Shown: in pieces, positions 26,902 to 35,499 of the stretch
Numbering within the stretch: the stretch's first letter is position 1
How the letters are laid out: each line of letters starts with the position of its first letter
Origin: JAVVTQ01 sp036653595
Lineage (GTDB): Bacteria > Bacillota > Clostridia > Oscillospirales > Ruminococcaceae
Direction of reading: 5' to 3'
Length of the DNA stretch: 64,000 nucleotides
NCBI GenBank assembly: GCA_036653595.1
Contig: JAVVTQ010000004.1
Location: 1-64,000 of the forward strand
Made by a program: the position numbers and the translations under genes
The notes under the pieces: generated by a model
Databases searched by the model: none
Told to the model about the DNA's origin: nothing
The model's input: only the letters and a program-made list of their open reading frames with translations

Positions 26902-27441
26902 TTGTATCTGGAACTCTTTTTGGTGTTTGCGAAAATCGGCGTCCTGACATTTGGCGGCGGCTATGCAATGCTCCCTTTTTTGCAGAGAGAGGTTGTGGAA
27001 AAGCGCGGCTGGGCAACTGATGAGGAACTGATGGATTACTACGCTATCGGACAATGCACACCGGGAATTATTGCCGTCAACACGGCGACGCTTATAGGAC
27101 AAAAGAAAAAGGGCGCATTGGGCGGAATCATCGCGACGCTGGGAGTTGTTTTCCCATCGCTTATTATAATAATTGCAATTGCGGCGTTTTTTTCAAACTT
27201 TGCCGACATAGCGGCTGTCAAGGATGCCTTTATTTCAATACGCGCCTGTGTCTGTGTGCTTATATTAAATGCAGTCATAAAGCTCTTTAAAAGCTCGGTC
27301 ATAGACCTCCCGTCACTTCTCATATTTGCGGCGGTGTTCGCCTGCGCACTGATTTTTGACATCTCTCCGGCGATTTTCATCGTCGCCGCAGCTGTTGCGG
27401 GAATTTTCATTGGAAATGTCAAGGAGCAGAGAAAAAAATGA
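26902..27441 (+). CDS. Chromate transporter subunit 1 (split ChrA)
   Basis: A 179-residue membrane protein of the CHR family, one half of the full-length ChrA. It carries the signature GVLTFGGGYAMLPFLQREVV near the N-terminus and IGQCTPGIIAVNTATLIG in the first third. Short-chain CHR proteins work as pairs of two adjacent genes, as here. I placed the start at TTG 26902, with AGAGGCGG about 6-10 nt upstream, because the ATG at 26881 lacks a ribosome-binding site and adds seven non-conserved residues. It overlaps the second subunit gene by 4 nt. Substrate: chromate or a physiological anion such as sulfate; not resolved. Confidence 0.88.
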   Translation: MYLELFLVFAKIGVLTFGGGYAMLPFLQREVVEKRGWATDEELMDYYAIGQCTPGIIAVNTATLIGQKKKGALGGIIATLGVVFPSLIIIIAIAAFFSNFADIAAVKDAFISIRACVCVLILNAVIKLFKSSVIDLPSLLIFAAVFACALIFDISPAIFIVAAAVAGIFIGNVKEQRKK

Positions 27442-28013
27442 TATATTTTATGCTCTTTTGGGAATTTTTCAAGACAGGCCTTTTTGCGATAGGCGGAGGT
27501 CTAGCGACGCTTCCTTTTTTGTATGATATGTCCGACAAGACCGGCTGGTTTACACATGCACAGCTCGCAGATATGATAGCTGTGTCCGAGTCCACACCGG
27601 GGCCTATCGGCGTCAATATGGCGACTTATGTAGGCTTTAGCACCTGTGGGATTTTAGGCTCGATTGTTGCGACAATAGGACTTATTACGCCGTCAATAAT
27701 TGTGATTTTGATAATTGCCAAATTTCTTGAGGCTTTCAGAGGCAACAAGCTCGTCAAATCGGCGTTCTACGGCTTGCGCCCTGCGTCCACAGCGCTAATC
27801 GCGGTGGCATTTGTCACGGTTGCAAAGATTTCGCTCTTCAATTTTGACCTCTTTGCAAAAAGCGGATTATTCGCCGATATGTTTAATATAAAGAATATAA
27901 TACTTGCAGTACTGATATTTGTGATGACTCGCAGGTTTAAAAAAATACATCCCGCGGTGTTTTTGCTGGGGTCGGGAGTAATCGGAATAGTGCTGGGACA
28001 GCTCGGAATATAA
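27438..28013 (+). CDS. Chromate transporter subunit 2 (split ChrA)
   Basis: A 191-residue CHR family partner of the preceding protein. The matching signature is FAIGGGLATLPFLYDM, with AVSESTPGPIGVNMATYVG following. ATG 27438 overlaps the upstream TGA (ATGA), so the two are translationally coupled and probably made in equal amounts for a heterodimer. The Na/Pi gene starts 58 nt downstream, after a short CCGCC/GGCGG hairpin (28016-28029). Confidence 0.9.
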   Translation: MIYFMLFWEFFKTGLFAIGGGLATLPFLYDMSDKTGWFTHAQLADMIAVSESTPGPIGVNMATYVGFSTCGILGSIVATIGLITPSIIVILIIAKFLEAFRGNKLVKSAFYGLRPASTALIAVAFVTVAKISLFNFDLFAKSGLFADMFNIKNIILAVLIFVMTRRFKKIHPAVFLLGSGVIGIVLGQLGI

Positions 28014-28071
28014 AACCGCCGTGAGGCGGACTTTAAATATAATGATTGTCAAAACACAGAGGTGACCGGGT

Positions 28072-29823
28072 ATGGATATATTCAAAGTGCTGACAATGCT
28101 GGGTGGTCTGGCTCTTTTCCTATTTGGCATGCAGGTTATGGGAGAGGGGCTTGAAAAGCGCGCGGGCAACCAGCTTAAGGGCATTCTCGAAAAAATGACC
28201 TCGAATCCGATAAAGGGCGTCCTGCTGGGCATAGCTGTCACAGCCGTGATTCAGTCCTCATCGGCGACGACGGTGATGATTGTCGGGTTTGTAAACTCGG
28301 GAATCATGCAGCTCAGCCAGGCAATCGGGGTTATCATGGGCGCAAATGTCGGCACAACGGTGACGTCTTGGATACTCAGCCTGTCCGGAATTCAGGGCGA
28401 CAACTTTTTTGTGAACATGTTAAAGCCGTCGTCTTTTTCACCGATACTTGCCATTATCGGTGTTGGGATGCTGCTTTTCTCAAAATCGAGCAAAAAGAAG
28501 GACACAGCATCTATAATGCTCGGGTTTGCGGTGCTGATGTTTGGAATGCAGACGATGACAGATGCAGTTCAGCCGCTTGCATCGGTTCCCGAGTTTGCAA
28601 ATCTGCTGCTGGTTTTTGAGAATCCGCTAATGGCGGTGCTCGCCGGCGCAGTGCTGACCGCCGTAATACAAAGCTCCTCCGCATCTGTGGGAATTTTGCA
28701 GGCAATCGCGGCTACAGGAAGCCTCACATACGGCGCCGCCATACCGATAATAATGGGGCAGAATATAGGCACCTGCATCACCGCCATTCTTTCATCAATC
28801 GGAACAAACCGCAACGCAAAGCGCACTGCAGTGGTGCATCTGCTCTTCAATATAATCGGGACATGCATCTGCTTGGCTTTGTTTTATACGCTTAATGCCA
28901 TAGTGGAATTTGCGTTTATAGGCGACTCGATAAATGCTCTGGGTATAGCCATTGTACACTCCACATTCAATGTCATATGCACTGCGCTTCTGCTTCCCTT
29001 TACAAAGCAGCTTGAAAAACTCGTATGCCTAATCATCAAGGACGACAAAAAAACAGAAGAATTTCAGATGCTGGACGACCGTCTTCTCGCAACTCCGTCA
29101 ATCGCCGTTGAGCAGTGCAAAAAGCTTTCCTCGGAGATGGCTAATCTCGCGCGAGACGGGCTTGTGCGCTCCGTGAGCGCGTGTCTTGACTATGATGCGA
29201 CACAGGCGAAAATCATCGCGCAGGAAGAGGACGCGGTGGACATGTTTGAGGATAAGCTGGGCTCATACCTTGTCAAGCTCAGCCAGAAAACTATGTCCAA
29301 TTCGGACAGCCGTGAGATATCAAAAATTCTTCACACCATAGGTGACCTTGAGAGGATAAGCGACCGATCGGTCAACATCTCAAAAGCGACATATGAGCTC
29401 TTTGAGAAAAAGCTGTCATTTACAGACTCGGCAAAGGAAGAGCTCACGGTGATTTGCGATTCCCTAATAGAGATTGTAAATTTGGCCGTGCACGCATACG
29501 TGGCCAACGACCTAGAGTCCGCGCGACAGGTTGAGCCGCTGGAACAGGTTGTCGATTTTCTGAAAGGACAGCTCAAGGCGCGGCATATAGAGCGCCTGCA
29601 AAGAGGCGAGTGCACAATCGAGATGGGATTTATTTTCTCCGATCTGATAACAAATTTCGAGAGAATAGCGGATCACTGCTCAAATATCGCCGTCTGCACA
29701 ATACAGCTCAACGAGAACACCTTTGACACACACGAGTATTTGAACACGCTTAAAAATTCAAATAATGCGGATTTTATGAATATGTATAAGGGCTTCAAAG
29801 AAAAGTATCAGCTTCCGGCATAA
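28072..29823 (+). CDS. Na+/phosphate cotransporter family protein with PhoU tail
   Basis: A 583-residue protein of the NptA/YjbB type. The membrane domain (about 1-330) has the duplicated QSSS signature: QSSSATTVMIVG and QSSSASVGILQAIAA. The C-terminal 220 residues are two helical PhoU-like bundles (E/D-rich, e.g. AQEEDAVDMFEDKL and GDLERISDRSVNI), which in this family regulate transport by phosphate state. It imports or exports inorganic phosphate with Na+. AGAGGTGA is about 7 nt before the ATG. A terminator at 29850-29886 ends the unit. Confidence 0.92.
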   Translation: MDIFKVLTMLGGLALFLFGMQVMGEGLEKRAGNQLKGILEKMTSNPIKGVLLGIAVTAVIQSSSATTVMIVGFVNSGIMQLSQAIGVIMGANVGTTVTSWILSLSGIQGDNFFVNMLKPSSFSPILAIIGVGMLLFSKSSKKKDTASIMLGFAVLMFGMQTMTDAVQPLASVPEFANLLLVFENPLMAVLAGAVLTAVIQSSSASVGILQAIAATGSLTYGAAIPIIMGQNIGTCITAILSSIGTNRNAKRTAVVHLLFNIIGTCICLALFYTLNAIVEFAFIGDSINALGIAIVHSTFNVICTALLLPFTKQLEKLVCLIIKDDKKTEEFQMLDDRLLATPSIAVEQCKKLSSEMANLARDGLVRSVSACLDYDATQAKIIAQEEDAVDMFEDKLGSYLVKLSQKTMSNSDSREISKILHTIGDLERISDRSVNISKATYELFEKKLSFTDSAKEELTVICDSLIEIVNLAVHAYVANDLESARQVEPLEQVVDFLKGQLKARHIERLQRGECTIEMGFIFSDLITNFERIADHCSNIAVCTIQLNENTFDTHEYLNTLKNSNNADFMNMYKGFKEKYQLPA

Positions 29824-29849
29824 GCTTTTTGCACAAAAAGCAAACAGAG

Positions 29850-29886
29850 AAGCTCCCGCGCAGTATAACTGTCAGTGGAGCTTTTT
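29850..29886 (+). terminator. Terminator after the Na/Pi gene
   Basis: AAGCTCC (29850-29856) pairs with GGAGCTT (29877-29883), followed by TTT. An inner CAGT-ata-ACTG stem lies in the loop. Confidence 0.65.
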
Positions 29887-30043
29887 GGCAGTGACCGCGA
29901 TGTGGGGCTATATCTTTTCAGCCTGCAAATTGCGACTTAAGCAAGCTGTTTTGGAGTCGAATTTTCGACTTGCTGTTAAAAAAAGCCGCGAAGGCAATTT
30001 GAAAATATACTTTTCAAAACTGCAACATGGCGGAGGCAGATGA

Positions 30044-30640
30044 ATGAAATTAGGGCGTGATTTTTTCATGCAGGATACGAAGAAGGTTGCAAAGCAGCTG
30101 CTCGGGAAAAAGTTGTGGCACATCACGCAAGAGGGAATCACCGCGGGTATAATAGTAGAGACAGAGGCATATCTCGGCGAATGCGACGGTGCGGCGCACA
30201 CGCACAGGGGAAAGAGTGAGCGCACCAGGGTCGCATATGAGGATAGTGGGCGCGCATATATTTACCTCATATATGGCATGTATTGCTGCTTTAATATCAC
30301 ATCAGGGGAACGCGATGTGCCGGAAATGGTGCTGCTTCGCGCCCTAGAACCGTGCGAGGGAACTGAGGTTATGATGCTTCGCCGCAATACAGATAGGGTG
30401 GTCAATCTTTGCAGTGGTCCGGGCAAGCTCTGCAAAGCATTGCAGATAACAAGAGATATGTATGGGCACGATCTCTGCGAGAGCGAGACTTTTTTTATAA
30501 CAGACGACGGTTTTCGCCCAAAGGGGATTGCGGTGAGCAGAAGAATCGGAATTGATTATGCAAAAGAGGCGCGCGAATATCCCCTGAGATTTTTCATAAA
30601 AGACAACAAATACGTGTCAAAGGTGCTGAAAACAAAATGA
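30044..30640 (+). CDS. DNA-3-methyladenine glycosylase (AAG/MPG type)
   Basis: A 198-residue single-domain base-excision enzyme of the AAG/MPG family, removing alkylated purines such as 3-methyladenine. The catalytic Glu lies in VETEAYLGECDGAAH. Also present are HTHRGKSERT, IYLIYGMYCCFNI and CSGPGKLCKAL, all characteristic. Length is normal for bacterial homologues. GGAGG is about 7 nt before ATG 30044. It overlaps the next gene by 4 nt. Promoter not clearly seen; the upstream 150 nt contain AGTCGA-ATTT-TCGACT (29955-29970). Confidence 0.93.
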   Translation: MKLGRDFFMQDTKKVAKQLLGKKLWHITQEGITAGIIVETEAYLGECDGAAHTHRGKSERTRVAYEDSGRAYIYLIYGMYCCFNITSGERDVPEMVLLRALEPCEGTEVMMLRRNTDRVVNLCSGPGKLCKALQITRDMYGHDLCESETFFITDDGFRPKGIAVSRRIGIDYAKEAREYPLRFFIKDNKYVSKVLKTK

Positions 30641-31155
30641 AAATACTGTGTGTGATAGACATGCAAAATGAATTTATAGATGGGGCGCTTGGCACAAAAG
30701 AGGCAGGCATGATAGTAGACGACGTGTGCGGGAAAATCAAAAGCTACGACGGTGAAATTGTATTTACGCGAGATACACACGGTGAGAGTTATTTGCAGAC
30801 ACAAGAGGGAAAGGCGCTTGCGGTAAAGCACTGCATAGTAAACACAAACGGCTGGGATTTGAACGAAAAAATAAAGCGATATGCGGCCAATTGCGTGATA
30901 GTAGACAAACCGACATTTGGCTCATCGGAACTTCCAAACGCGATTTCTGACCTTGCAGGGGGATTTCCTATAGAGGAAATCGAGCTTTGCGGGCTTTGTA
31001 CGGATATATGTATCATATCGAATGCATTGATACTAAAAGCTTTTTTTGGCGAGGTGCCGATTGTCGTAGATTCGAAGCTGTGCGCCGGGGTCACTGTAAA
31101 ATCGCATGAAAATGCGCTTGAGGCCATGAAAATGTGTCAAATTATTGTGAAATAG
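30637..31155 (+). CDS. Isochorismatase-fold cysteine hydrolase (nicotinamidase-like)
   Basis: A 172-residue hydrolase with the Asp-Lys-Cys triad of the isochorismatase superfamily: D8 in VIDMQNEF, K91 in VDKPTFGS and C125 in CTDICIISNA. A cis-peptide-type GLCTD motif is present. Nicotinamidase activity is plausible, which would link to NAD recycling with the nadE gene about 6 kb upstream, but metal ligands diagnostic of PncA are not obvious, so the substrate is open. ATG overlaps the AAG stop (ATGA), indicating coupling. Confidence 0.88.
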   Translation: MKILCVIDMQNEFIDGALGTKEAGMIVDDVCGKIKSYDGEIVFTRDTHGESYLQTQEGKALAVKHCIVNTNGWDLNEKIKRYAANCVIVDKPTFGSSELPNAISDLAGGFPIEEIELCGLCTDICIISNALILKAFFGEVPIVVDSKLCAGVTVKSHENALEAMKMCQIIVK

Positions 31156-31177
31156 CAGCGCTAATAGATAAAAAACT

Positions 31178-31255
31178 GAGCCGATGTCCGACAAAAGCCG
31201 CAAGCGGGAAAAATCTCCCGTCTTGGCTGATGTTGACATCGGCTCTTATTTATTT
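31178..31255. terminator. Bidirectional terminator between isochorismatase gene and cls
   Basis: GAGCCGATGTC (31178-31188) pairs exactly with GACATCGGCTC (31235-31245). TTATTTATTT follows on the plus strand and AGTTTTTATC on the minus strand, so it can serve both converging genes. Confidence 0.75.
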
Positions 31256-31293
31256 GGTTGTTTGGAGTGCGTTCTCACTCAAAATTCTTTTGA

Positions 31294-32829
31294 TCAGGCA
31301 AGCGGTGCGAACACACGAAGCAGTGCGTGCCACAGTTTTGTCAGGAAGGACTGATTTTTGCACTGCTCCAAAGTGAACGGCTCGCACACCTCAAGCATCT
31401 TGACATAATCGTCGCGCAAAGCCAAAACAGCACTGCTCTTGTACATCCATGCGGCACATTCATAGTGAAGATAAAGGCTTCTGAAATCGAGATTGATAGT
31501 CCCCACCACGGCAAAGTCATCATCGCATACAAAGGTTTTGGCGTGAATAAAGCCGGGGGTGTATTCGTATATTTTCACGCCTGATTCGACCAGCACATTG
31601 TAATATGAGCGAGTCATTGCAAATACAAATTTCTTGTCGGGAATGTGAGGGGTGACGATGCGCACATCAATTCCGCATTTTGCGGCTGTGGTGAGCGCCG
31701 TTATCATCTCGTTGTCGATTATGAGATACGGTGTGCTGATATATACATATTTTTTTGCGCGGCTTATCATATTCATATACGCATTTTCACCGACAGGCTC
31801 GTCGTCGAGCGGCGTGTCCGTATAAGGCTGGACATAGCCGTCGCTCACAAAGGTATCGACTTGTGTCAGCAGCGGTGCAAAGAGGGTGAAATCCTCGTCG
31901 ACATTCCTCACAAAATCCCACACGGACAAGAACATGACGGTGAGACTCCACACAGCGTCGCCCCTGAGCATGACGGAGCAGTCCTTCCAATGGCCGTGCT
32001 TTTCATATGCGTTGATGTACTCATCGGCGATATTTATACCGCCGGTAAAGCCAACACAGCCGTCAATGACGCAGATTTTGCGGTGGTCGCGGTAGTTGAA
32101 ACGCGCCGACAAAACGGGAATGAATTTGTTAAAGACGCAGCACTTTATGCCTTTGCTTTCCAGCTGGCGCCGGAAATTTCCGGGAATGGTGAACAGACAG
32201 CCAAAATCGTCGTACATGACGCGGACTTCGACGCCCGCCGCGGCCTTGCGCTCGAGAATCTCGAGAACCGCGCTCCACATTTTGCCTGTGCCGATTATAA
32301 AATACTCCAAAAAAATGAATCTCTCGGCCTTTTCGAGCTCGGCCAGCATGCATTCAAACTTCACTTCGCCCAGAGGAAGAAATGTCGTGGCGGTGCGATT
32401 GTATACCGGAGCGCGCGCACAGTTTTCAAGATACCTCGACTGCAAGTAAGCGTCGGCAGAGGCCTCCTTTAGCTCATTTGCAGCAGAGGGAAAGTAGTTT
32501 ATGGCGCTGTCAAACCTGCTCCTTATCATGCTCATGGACTTGCGTTTGCGAAGCGGCATGTGGTTGTTTCCAAAGCAGATGTACATGAGACCGCCGAAAA
32601 TAGGCAGGAGGACAATTGGAATAAGCCACGCAATTTTATAGGCGGGGTTGCTTTTGCTGTTGATGATGTACAAGATGACAACAGAAGTCAGAAGAACGCA
32701 TACGGCATAGAACTGCGCAAACATGTCGCTGAAAAATAAAAGCATCAATATGAGCGAAGCGGCTTGAAACACAAGCAGCAGCGCGATGAGGACAACTCTG
32801 CTGAACACAATTGTGAAAAACTTCTTCAT
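31294..32829 (-). CDS. cls: Cardiolipin synthase (PLD superfamily)
   Basis: A 511-residue membrane enzyme joining two phosphatidylglycerol molecules into cardiolipin. Two N-terminal membrane segments (about 12-32 and 40-75) precede two phospholipase-D HKD motifs: HRKICVID in the first half and HAKTFVCDD in the second. Order and length are normal for Cls. AAGGAGA is about 5 nt before the ATG. It is the last gene of the hisS-aspS-C_GCAxxG-yccF-cls run, 39 nt after yccF, and ends near a bidirectional terminator. Confidence 0.93.
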   Translation of the reverse strand: MKKFFTIVFSRVVLIALLLVFQAASLILMLLFFSDMFAQFYAVCVLLTSVVILYIINSKSNPAYKIAWLIPIVLLPIFGGLMYICFGNNHMPLRKRKSMSMIRSRFDSAINYFPSAANELKEASADAYLQSRYLENCARAPVYNRTATTFLPLGEVKFECMLAELEKAERFIFLEYFIIGTGKMWSAVLEILERKAAAGVEVRVMYDDFGCLFTIPGNFRRQLESKGIKCCVFNKFIPVLSARFNYRDHRKICVIDGCVGFTGGINIADEYINAYEKHGHWKDCSVMLRGDAVWSLTVMFLSVWDFVRNVDEDFTLFAPLLTQVDTFVSDGYVQPYTDTPLDDEPVGENAYMNMISRAKKYVYISTPYLIIDNEMITALTTAAKCGIDVRIVTPHIPDKKFVFAMTRSYYNVLVESGVKIYEYTPGFIHAKTFVCDDDFAVVGTINLDFRSLYLHYECAAWMYKSSAVLALRDDYVKMLEVCEPFTLEQCKNQSFLTKLWHALLRVFAPLA

Positions 32830-32868
32830 TTTTCTCCTTTGAAATTCAATTCTAATGATTTCGCAAAA

Positions 32869-33228
32869 TCAAATGATTTTCGCGCCAAAGGGCAATAGAG
32901 CCAGCTTCGCGAATTTGAAGCACTGAATGGAGAGCGGAATGCCGACAATCGTCAAAGCAAAAACAATCCCTACCGCAGCAGATTCCGCTGCGAGTATAAG
33001 ACCTCCGAACATGAGCCACAGCACATTGAGAAATACACAGCCGGCGCTTTTGCCGAAAGCAATGCTTTTGCCAAATGGCGCAAACATGAGCGCGGAAAAT
33101 TTAAAGCACTGGATTCCGACAGGGATACCGACGATGGTGAGGCACCAAAGAAGTCCGACCATGGCCCAGCTGATTCCGAGCAGCAGCCCGCCCAGGATAA
33201 ACCAGATCACATTTCCAAGGCAGCTCAT
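32869..33228 (-). CDS. YccF domain membrane protein
   Basis: A 119-residue membrane protein of the YccF family. It holds two similar halves, each with a GI-type motif: TIVGIPVGIQCFKFSALMFAPFG and TIVGIPLSIQCFKFAKLALLPFG (compare TIVGIP-IQCFKF-PFG), giving an internal duplication that is normal for this family. Function is unknown. ATG 33228 overlaps the upstream TGA by 4 nt (ATGA), so it is coupled to the C_GCAxxG gene. The longer open frame (to 33297) adds a non-homologous basic stretch and is rejected. Confidence 0.88.
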   Translation of the reverse strand: MSCLGNVIWFILGGLLLGISWAMVGLLWCLTIVGIPVGIQCFKFSALMFAPFGKSIAFGKSAGCVFLNVLWLMFGGLILAAESAAVGIVFALTIVGIPLSIQCFKFAKLALLPFGAKII

Positions 33229-33689
33229 TTTATTTTCCCTGCATCCTTCAGGCATTTTTGCGCAAGCTCTGTGGCGGCGCACACGAGGGAAAGACACGGG
33301 CGCTGCTTATAATACAGAGCCGTGCGCTCATCGGGCATAGCATCGTCGTTTATTCCGTCTATATTTTTCAAAAGCTCACAGCAATCAAGCGAGCCGAAGC
33401 GAGTCGAAAATTCATCCGAAGCGAGCCTGACGGCTTGATATATCTCCGGCTTGTTGTCACAAGCACTATTTGAAGAACAGAAGCCGAGCACAAGCCCCAT
33501 TCCCGAAACTGCGCCGCAGAGGTGCCGCGTTCTTGCAAAGCCGCCCCCAAATGCCGCGCTTATCGCGAGAACCGTTTCGAGTGGAAGACCCAAAACATCG
33601 CAAAAAGCTCCGGAAACAGCCTGAGCGCAATTGTAGCCCGCCATGAAAAGCTCGGTGGCTTTTTCCACGCGGGGACTTGCGCTATTCAT
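33225..33689 (-). CDS. C-GCAxxG-C-C family protein
   Basis: A 154-residue protein of the C_GCAxxG_C_C family, cytoplasmic redox-type proteins of unknown substrate. Conserved cysteines are in NCAQAV, HLCGAVSG, and LDCCELL. The family is usually a metal- or disulfide-binding redox partner. ATG 33689 overlaps the aspS stop (ATGAATAG) and removes a basic upstream extension of the open frame. It is coupled in turn to yccF by a 4-nt overlap. Confidence 0.87.
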   Translation of the reverse strand: MNSASPRVEKATELFMAGYNCAQAVSGAFCDVLGLPLETVLAISAAFGGGFARTRHLCGAVSGMGLVLGFCSSNSACDNKPEIYQAVRLASDEFSTRFGSLDCCELLKNIDGINDDAMPDERTALYYKQRPCLSLVCAATELAQKCLKDAGKIK

Positions 33690-35466
33690 TCGTTTTGGCG
33701 ACTGACTTGAGATAAAGCTCTTCCAGCTGCTTTTCATCAACAGTCGCAGGACAGTTTGTCATAAGCTCGCTTGCATTTTGAACCTTCGGGAAAGCGATGA
33801 CGTCGCGAATAGAGTCTTTTTGAAGGAGAAGCATAACAAGACGGTCTAGCCCATAGGCAAGTCCTCCGTGAGGGGGTGCGCCGTATTTATAGGCCTCAAT
33901 CAGATAACCGAACTGCTCGGTCATGCGCTCCTCCGAGAAGCCGAGCGCCTTGAACATGCGGCGCTGCAAGGAGGGGTCATTTATGCGAATGGAGCCGCCG
34001 CCGACTTCTGTACCGTTCATCACAATATCATATGCCTGCGCGCGGCAAGAGGCAGGATCGGCCTCCACCTTGTCTACATCGCTCTCCATCGGCGCCGTAA
34101 ACGGGTGATGCTTTGCATAGTATCTGCCATCCTCTTCGCTGTACTCAAAGAGTGGGAATTCAACCACCCAAAGCAAGTCAAAGCGTCCCTTTTCTATCAT
34201 GTCAAACTTCTTTGCAATCTCGCAGCGCAGAGCGCCCAGAGAGTCAAATACCACAGCGTCCTTGTCCGCGACAAAGAAGAGCACATCGCCCTTTTGCGCA
34301 TTCAGGGCCGCATCGATTGCTTCGATTTCCTGCTCTGTCATATTTTTCTCGAAGCTGGAGGAGCGCGCGTCCGTGGTTATCCTTGTATAGGCAAGACCCT
34401 TTGCCTTGTATGATTTCACAAATTCCGCAAGCTTGTCTATCTCCTTGCGGGTGAGCCTGTCCGCCAAGCCCTTGGCGTTTATGGCGCGCACACAGCCGCC
34501 GTTCTTCACTGCATCGGAAAAGACGGAAAATCCGCATGTGGCCGCGATGGCGGAGATATTCACAAGCTCCATGCCAAAGCGCGTGTCCGGCTTGTCAGAG
34601 CCGAAACGCTCCATGGCCTGTGCATATGTGATGCGCGGCAGCGGCAGCGAAAGCTCGCGGTTGAGAATCTCTTTGAATATGCGCTTCATGAAGCCCTCGT
34701 TTATGGCCATTATATCGTCTTGGGTTATGAAGGACATTTCGAGGTCGATTTGTGTAAACTCGGGCTGGCGGTCGGCACGCAGGTCTTCGTCGCGAAAGCA
34801 GCGCGCAATCTGCATATAGCGGTCAAAGCCTGAGAGCATCAGAAGCTGCTTATATAGCTGCGGCGACTGTGGAAGAGCATAGAATCTGCCGGGCTGGACG
34901 CGCGACGGCACGAGATAGTCGCGCGCGCCCTCCGGGGTGGATTTTATAAGTATAGGCGTCTCAATTTCAACAAAGTGATTGTCAGAAAAATAGTCGCGCG
35001 CGACCTTTGCGATTTTGTGGCGCATAACAATGGCATGCGTGAGTGATGGGCGGCGGAGATCCAGATATCTGTATTTTAAAGCGAGCTCATCGCGCACTGA
35101 GACTTCATCGCGAATTTCAAAGGGCGTCGTTTCCGCTCCGCTCAAAAGGCGAAGCTCTGTTACGGCTATCTCTATTGAACCCGTCTCAATTTTATCGGTT
35201 TTGCTTGAGCGTTCGCGCAAAATTCCCTTTGCAACGAGCGTGTACTCGCTTCGAATAGTCTCTGCCTTTGCAAAGATATCGCGCGCGGTTGCGTCGTCAA
35301 AGGCGAGCTGAACTATTCCGGTAACATCGCGCAAATCTGTAAAAATGAGGTTTCCGAGATTGCGAGAGCGCGAGACAAAGCCCGCAACCGTCACTTCCTT
35401 TCCAAAGCTTTCACCGAGCAGGTCGAGCGCGTAGTGCGTCCGCTTGAGATTTCCCATATTGTCCAT
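33682..35466 (-). CDS. aspS: Aspartyl-tRNA synthetase
   Basis: A 594-residue class IIb synthetase. An N-terminal OB-fold anticodon-binding domain (about 1-110) is followed by the catalytic core with a bacterial GAD insertion (about 290-400). Motif 2 is in RCFRDEDLRADRQPEF and motif 3 in GLAYGLDRLVMLL. ATG 35466 is chosen (GGAGC about 8 nt upstream) over TTG 35484. hisS lies 33 nt upstream, the common Bacillota order. Bacterial long form; whether it discriminates tRNA-Asp only cannot be told here. Confidence 0.96.
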   Translation of the reverse strand: MDNMGNLKRTHYALDLLGESFGKEVTVAGFVSRSRNLGNLIFTDLRDVTGIVQLAFDDATARDIFAKAETIRSEYTLVAKGILRERSSKTDKIETGSIEIAVTELRLLSGAETTPFEIRDEVSVRDELALKYRYLDLRRPSLTHAIVMRHKIAKVARDYFSDNHFVEIETPILIKSTPEGARDYLVPSRVQPGRFYALPQSPQLYKQLLMLSGFDRYMQIARCFRDEDLRADRQPEFTQIDLEMSFITQDDIMAINEGFMKRIFKEILNRELSLPLPRITYAQAMERFGSDKPDTRFGMELVNISAIAATCGFSVFSDAVKNGGCVRAINAKGLADRLTRKEIDKLAEFVKSYKAKGLAYTRITTDARSSSFEKNMTEQEIEAIDAALNAQKGDVLFFVADKDAVVFDSLGALRCEIAKKFDMIEKGRFDLLWVVEFPLFEYSEEDGRYYAKHHPFTAPMESDVDKVEADPASCRAQAYDIVMNGTEVGGGSIRINDPSLQRRMFKALGFSEERMTEQFGYLIEAYKYGAPPHGGLAYGLDRLVMLLLQKDSIRDVIAFPKVQNASELMTNCPATVDEKQLEELYLKSVAKTNE

Positions 35467-35499
35467 GACTATTGCTCCAATCAAAAATTTGTTTAGGTG

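Noticed and set aside
31645..32472. A 275-codon plus-strand frame over cls
   Set aside because: Antisense to the HKD motifs of cls; no ribosome-binding site.
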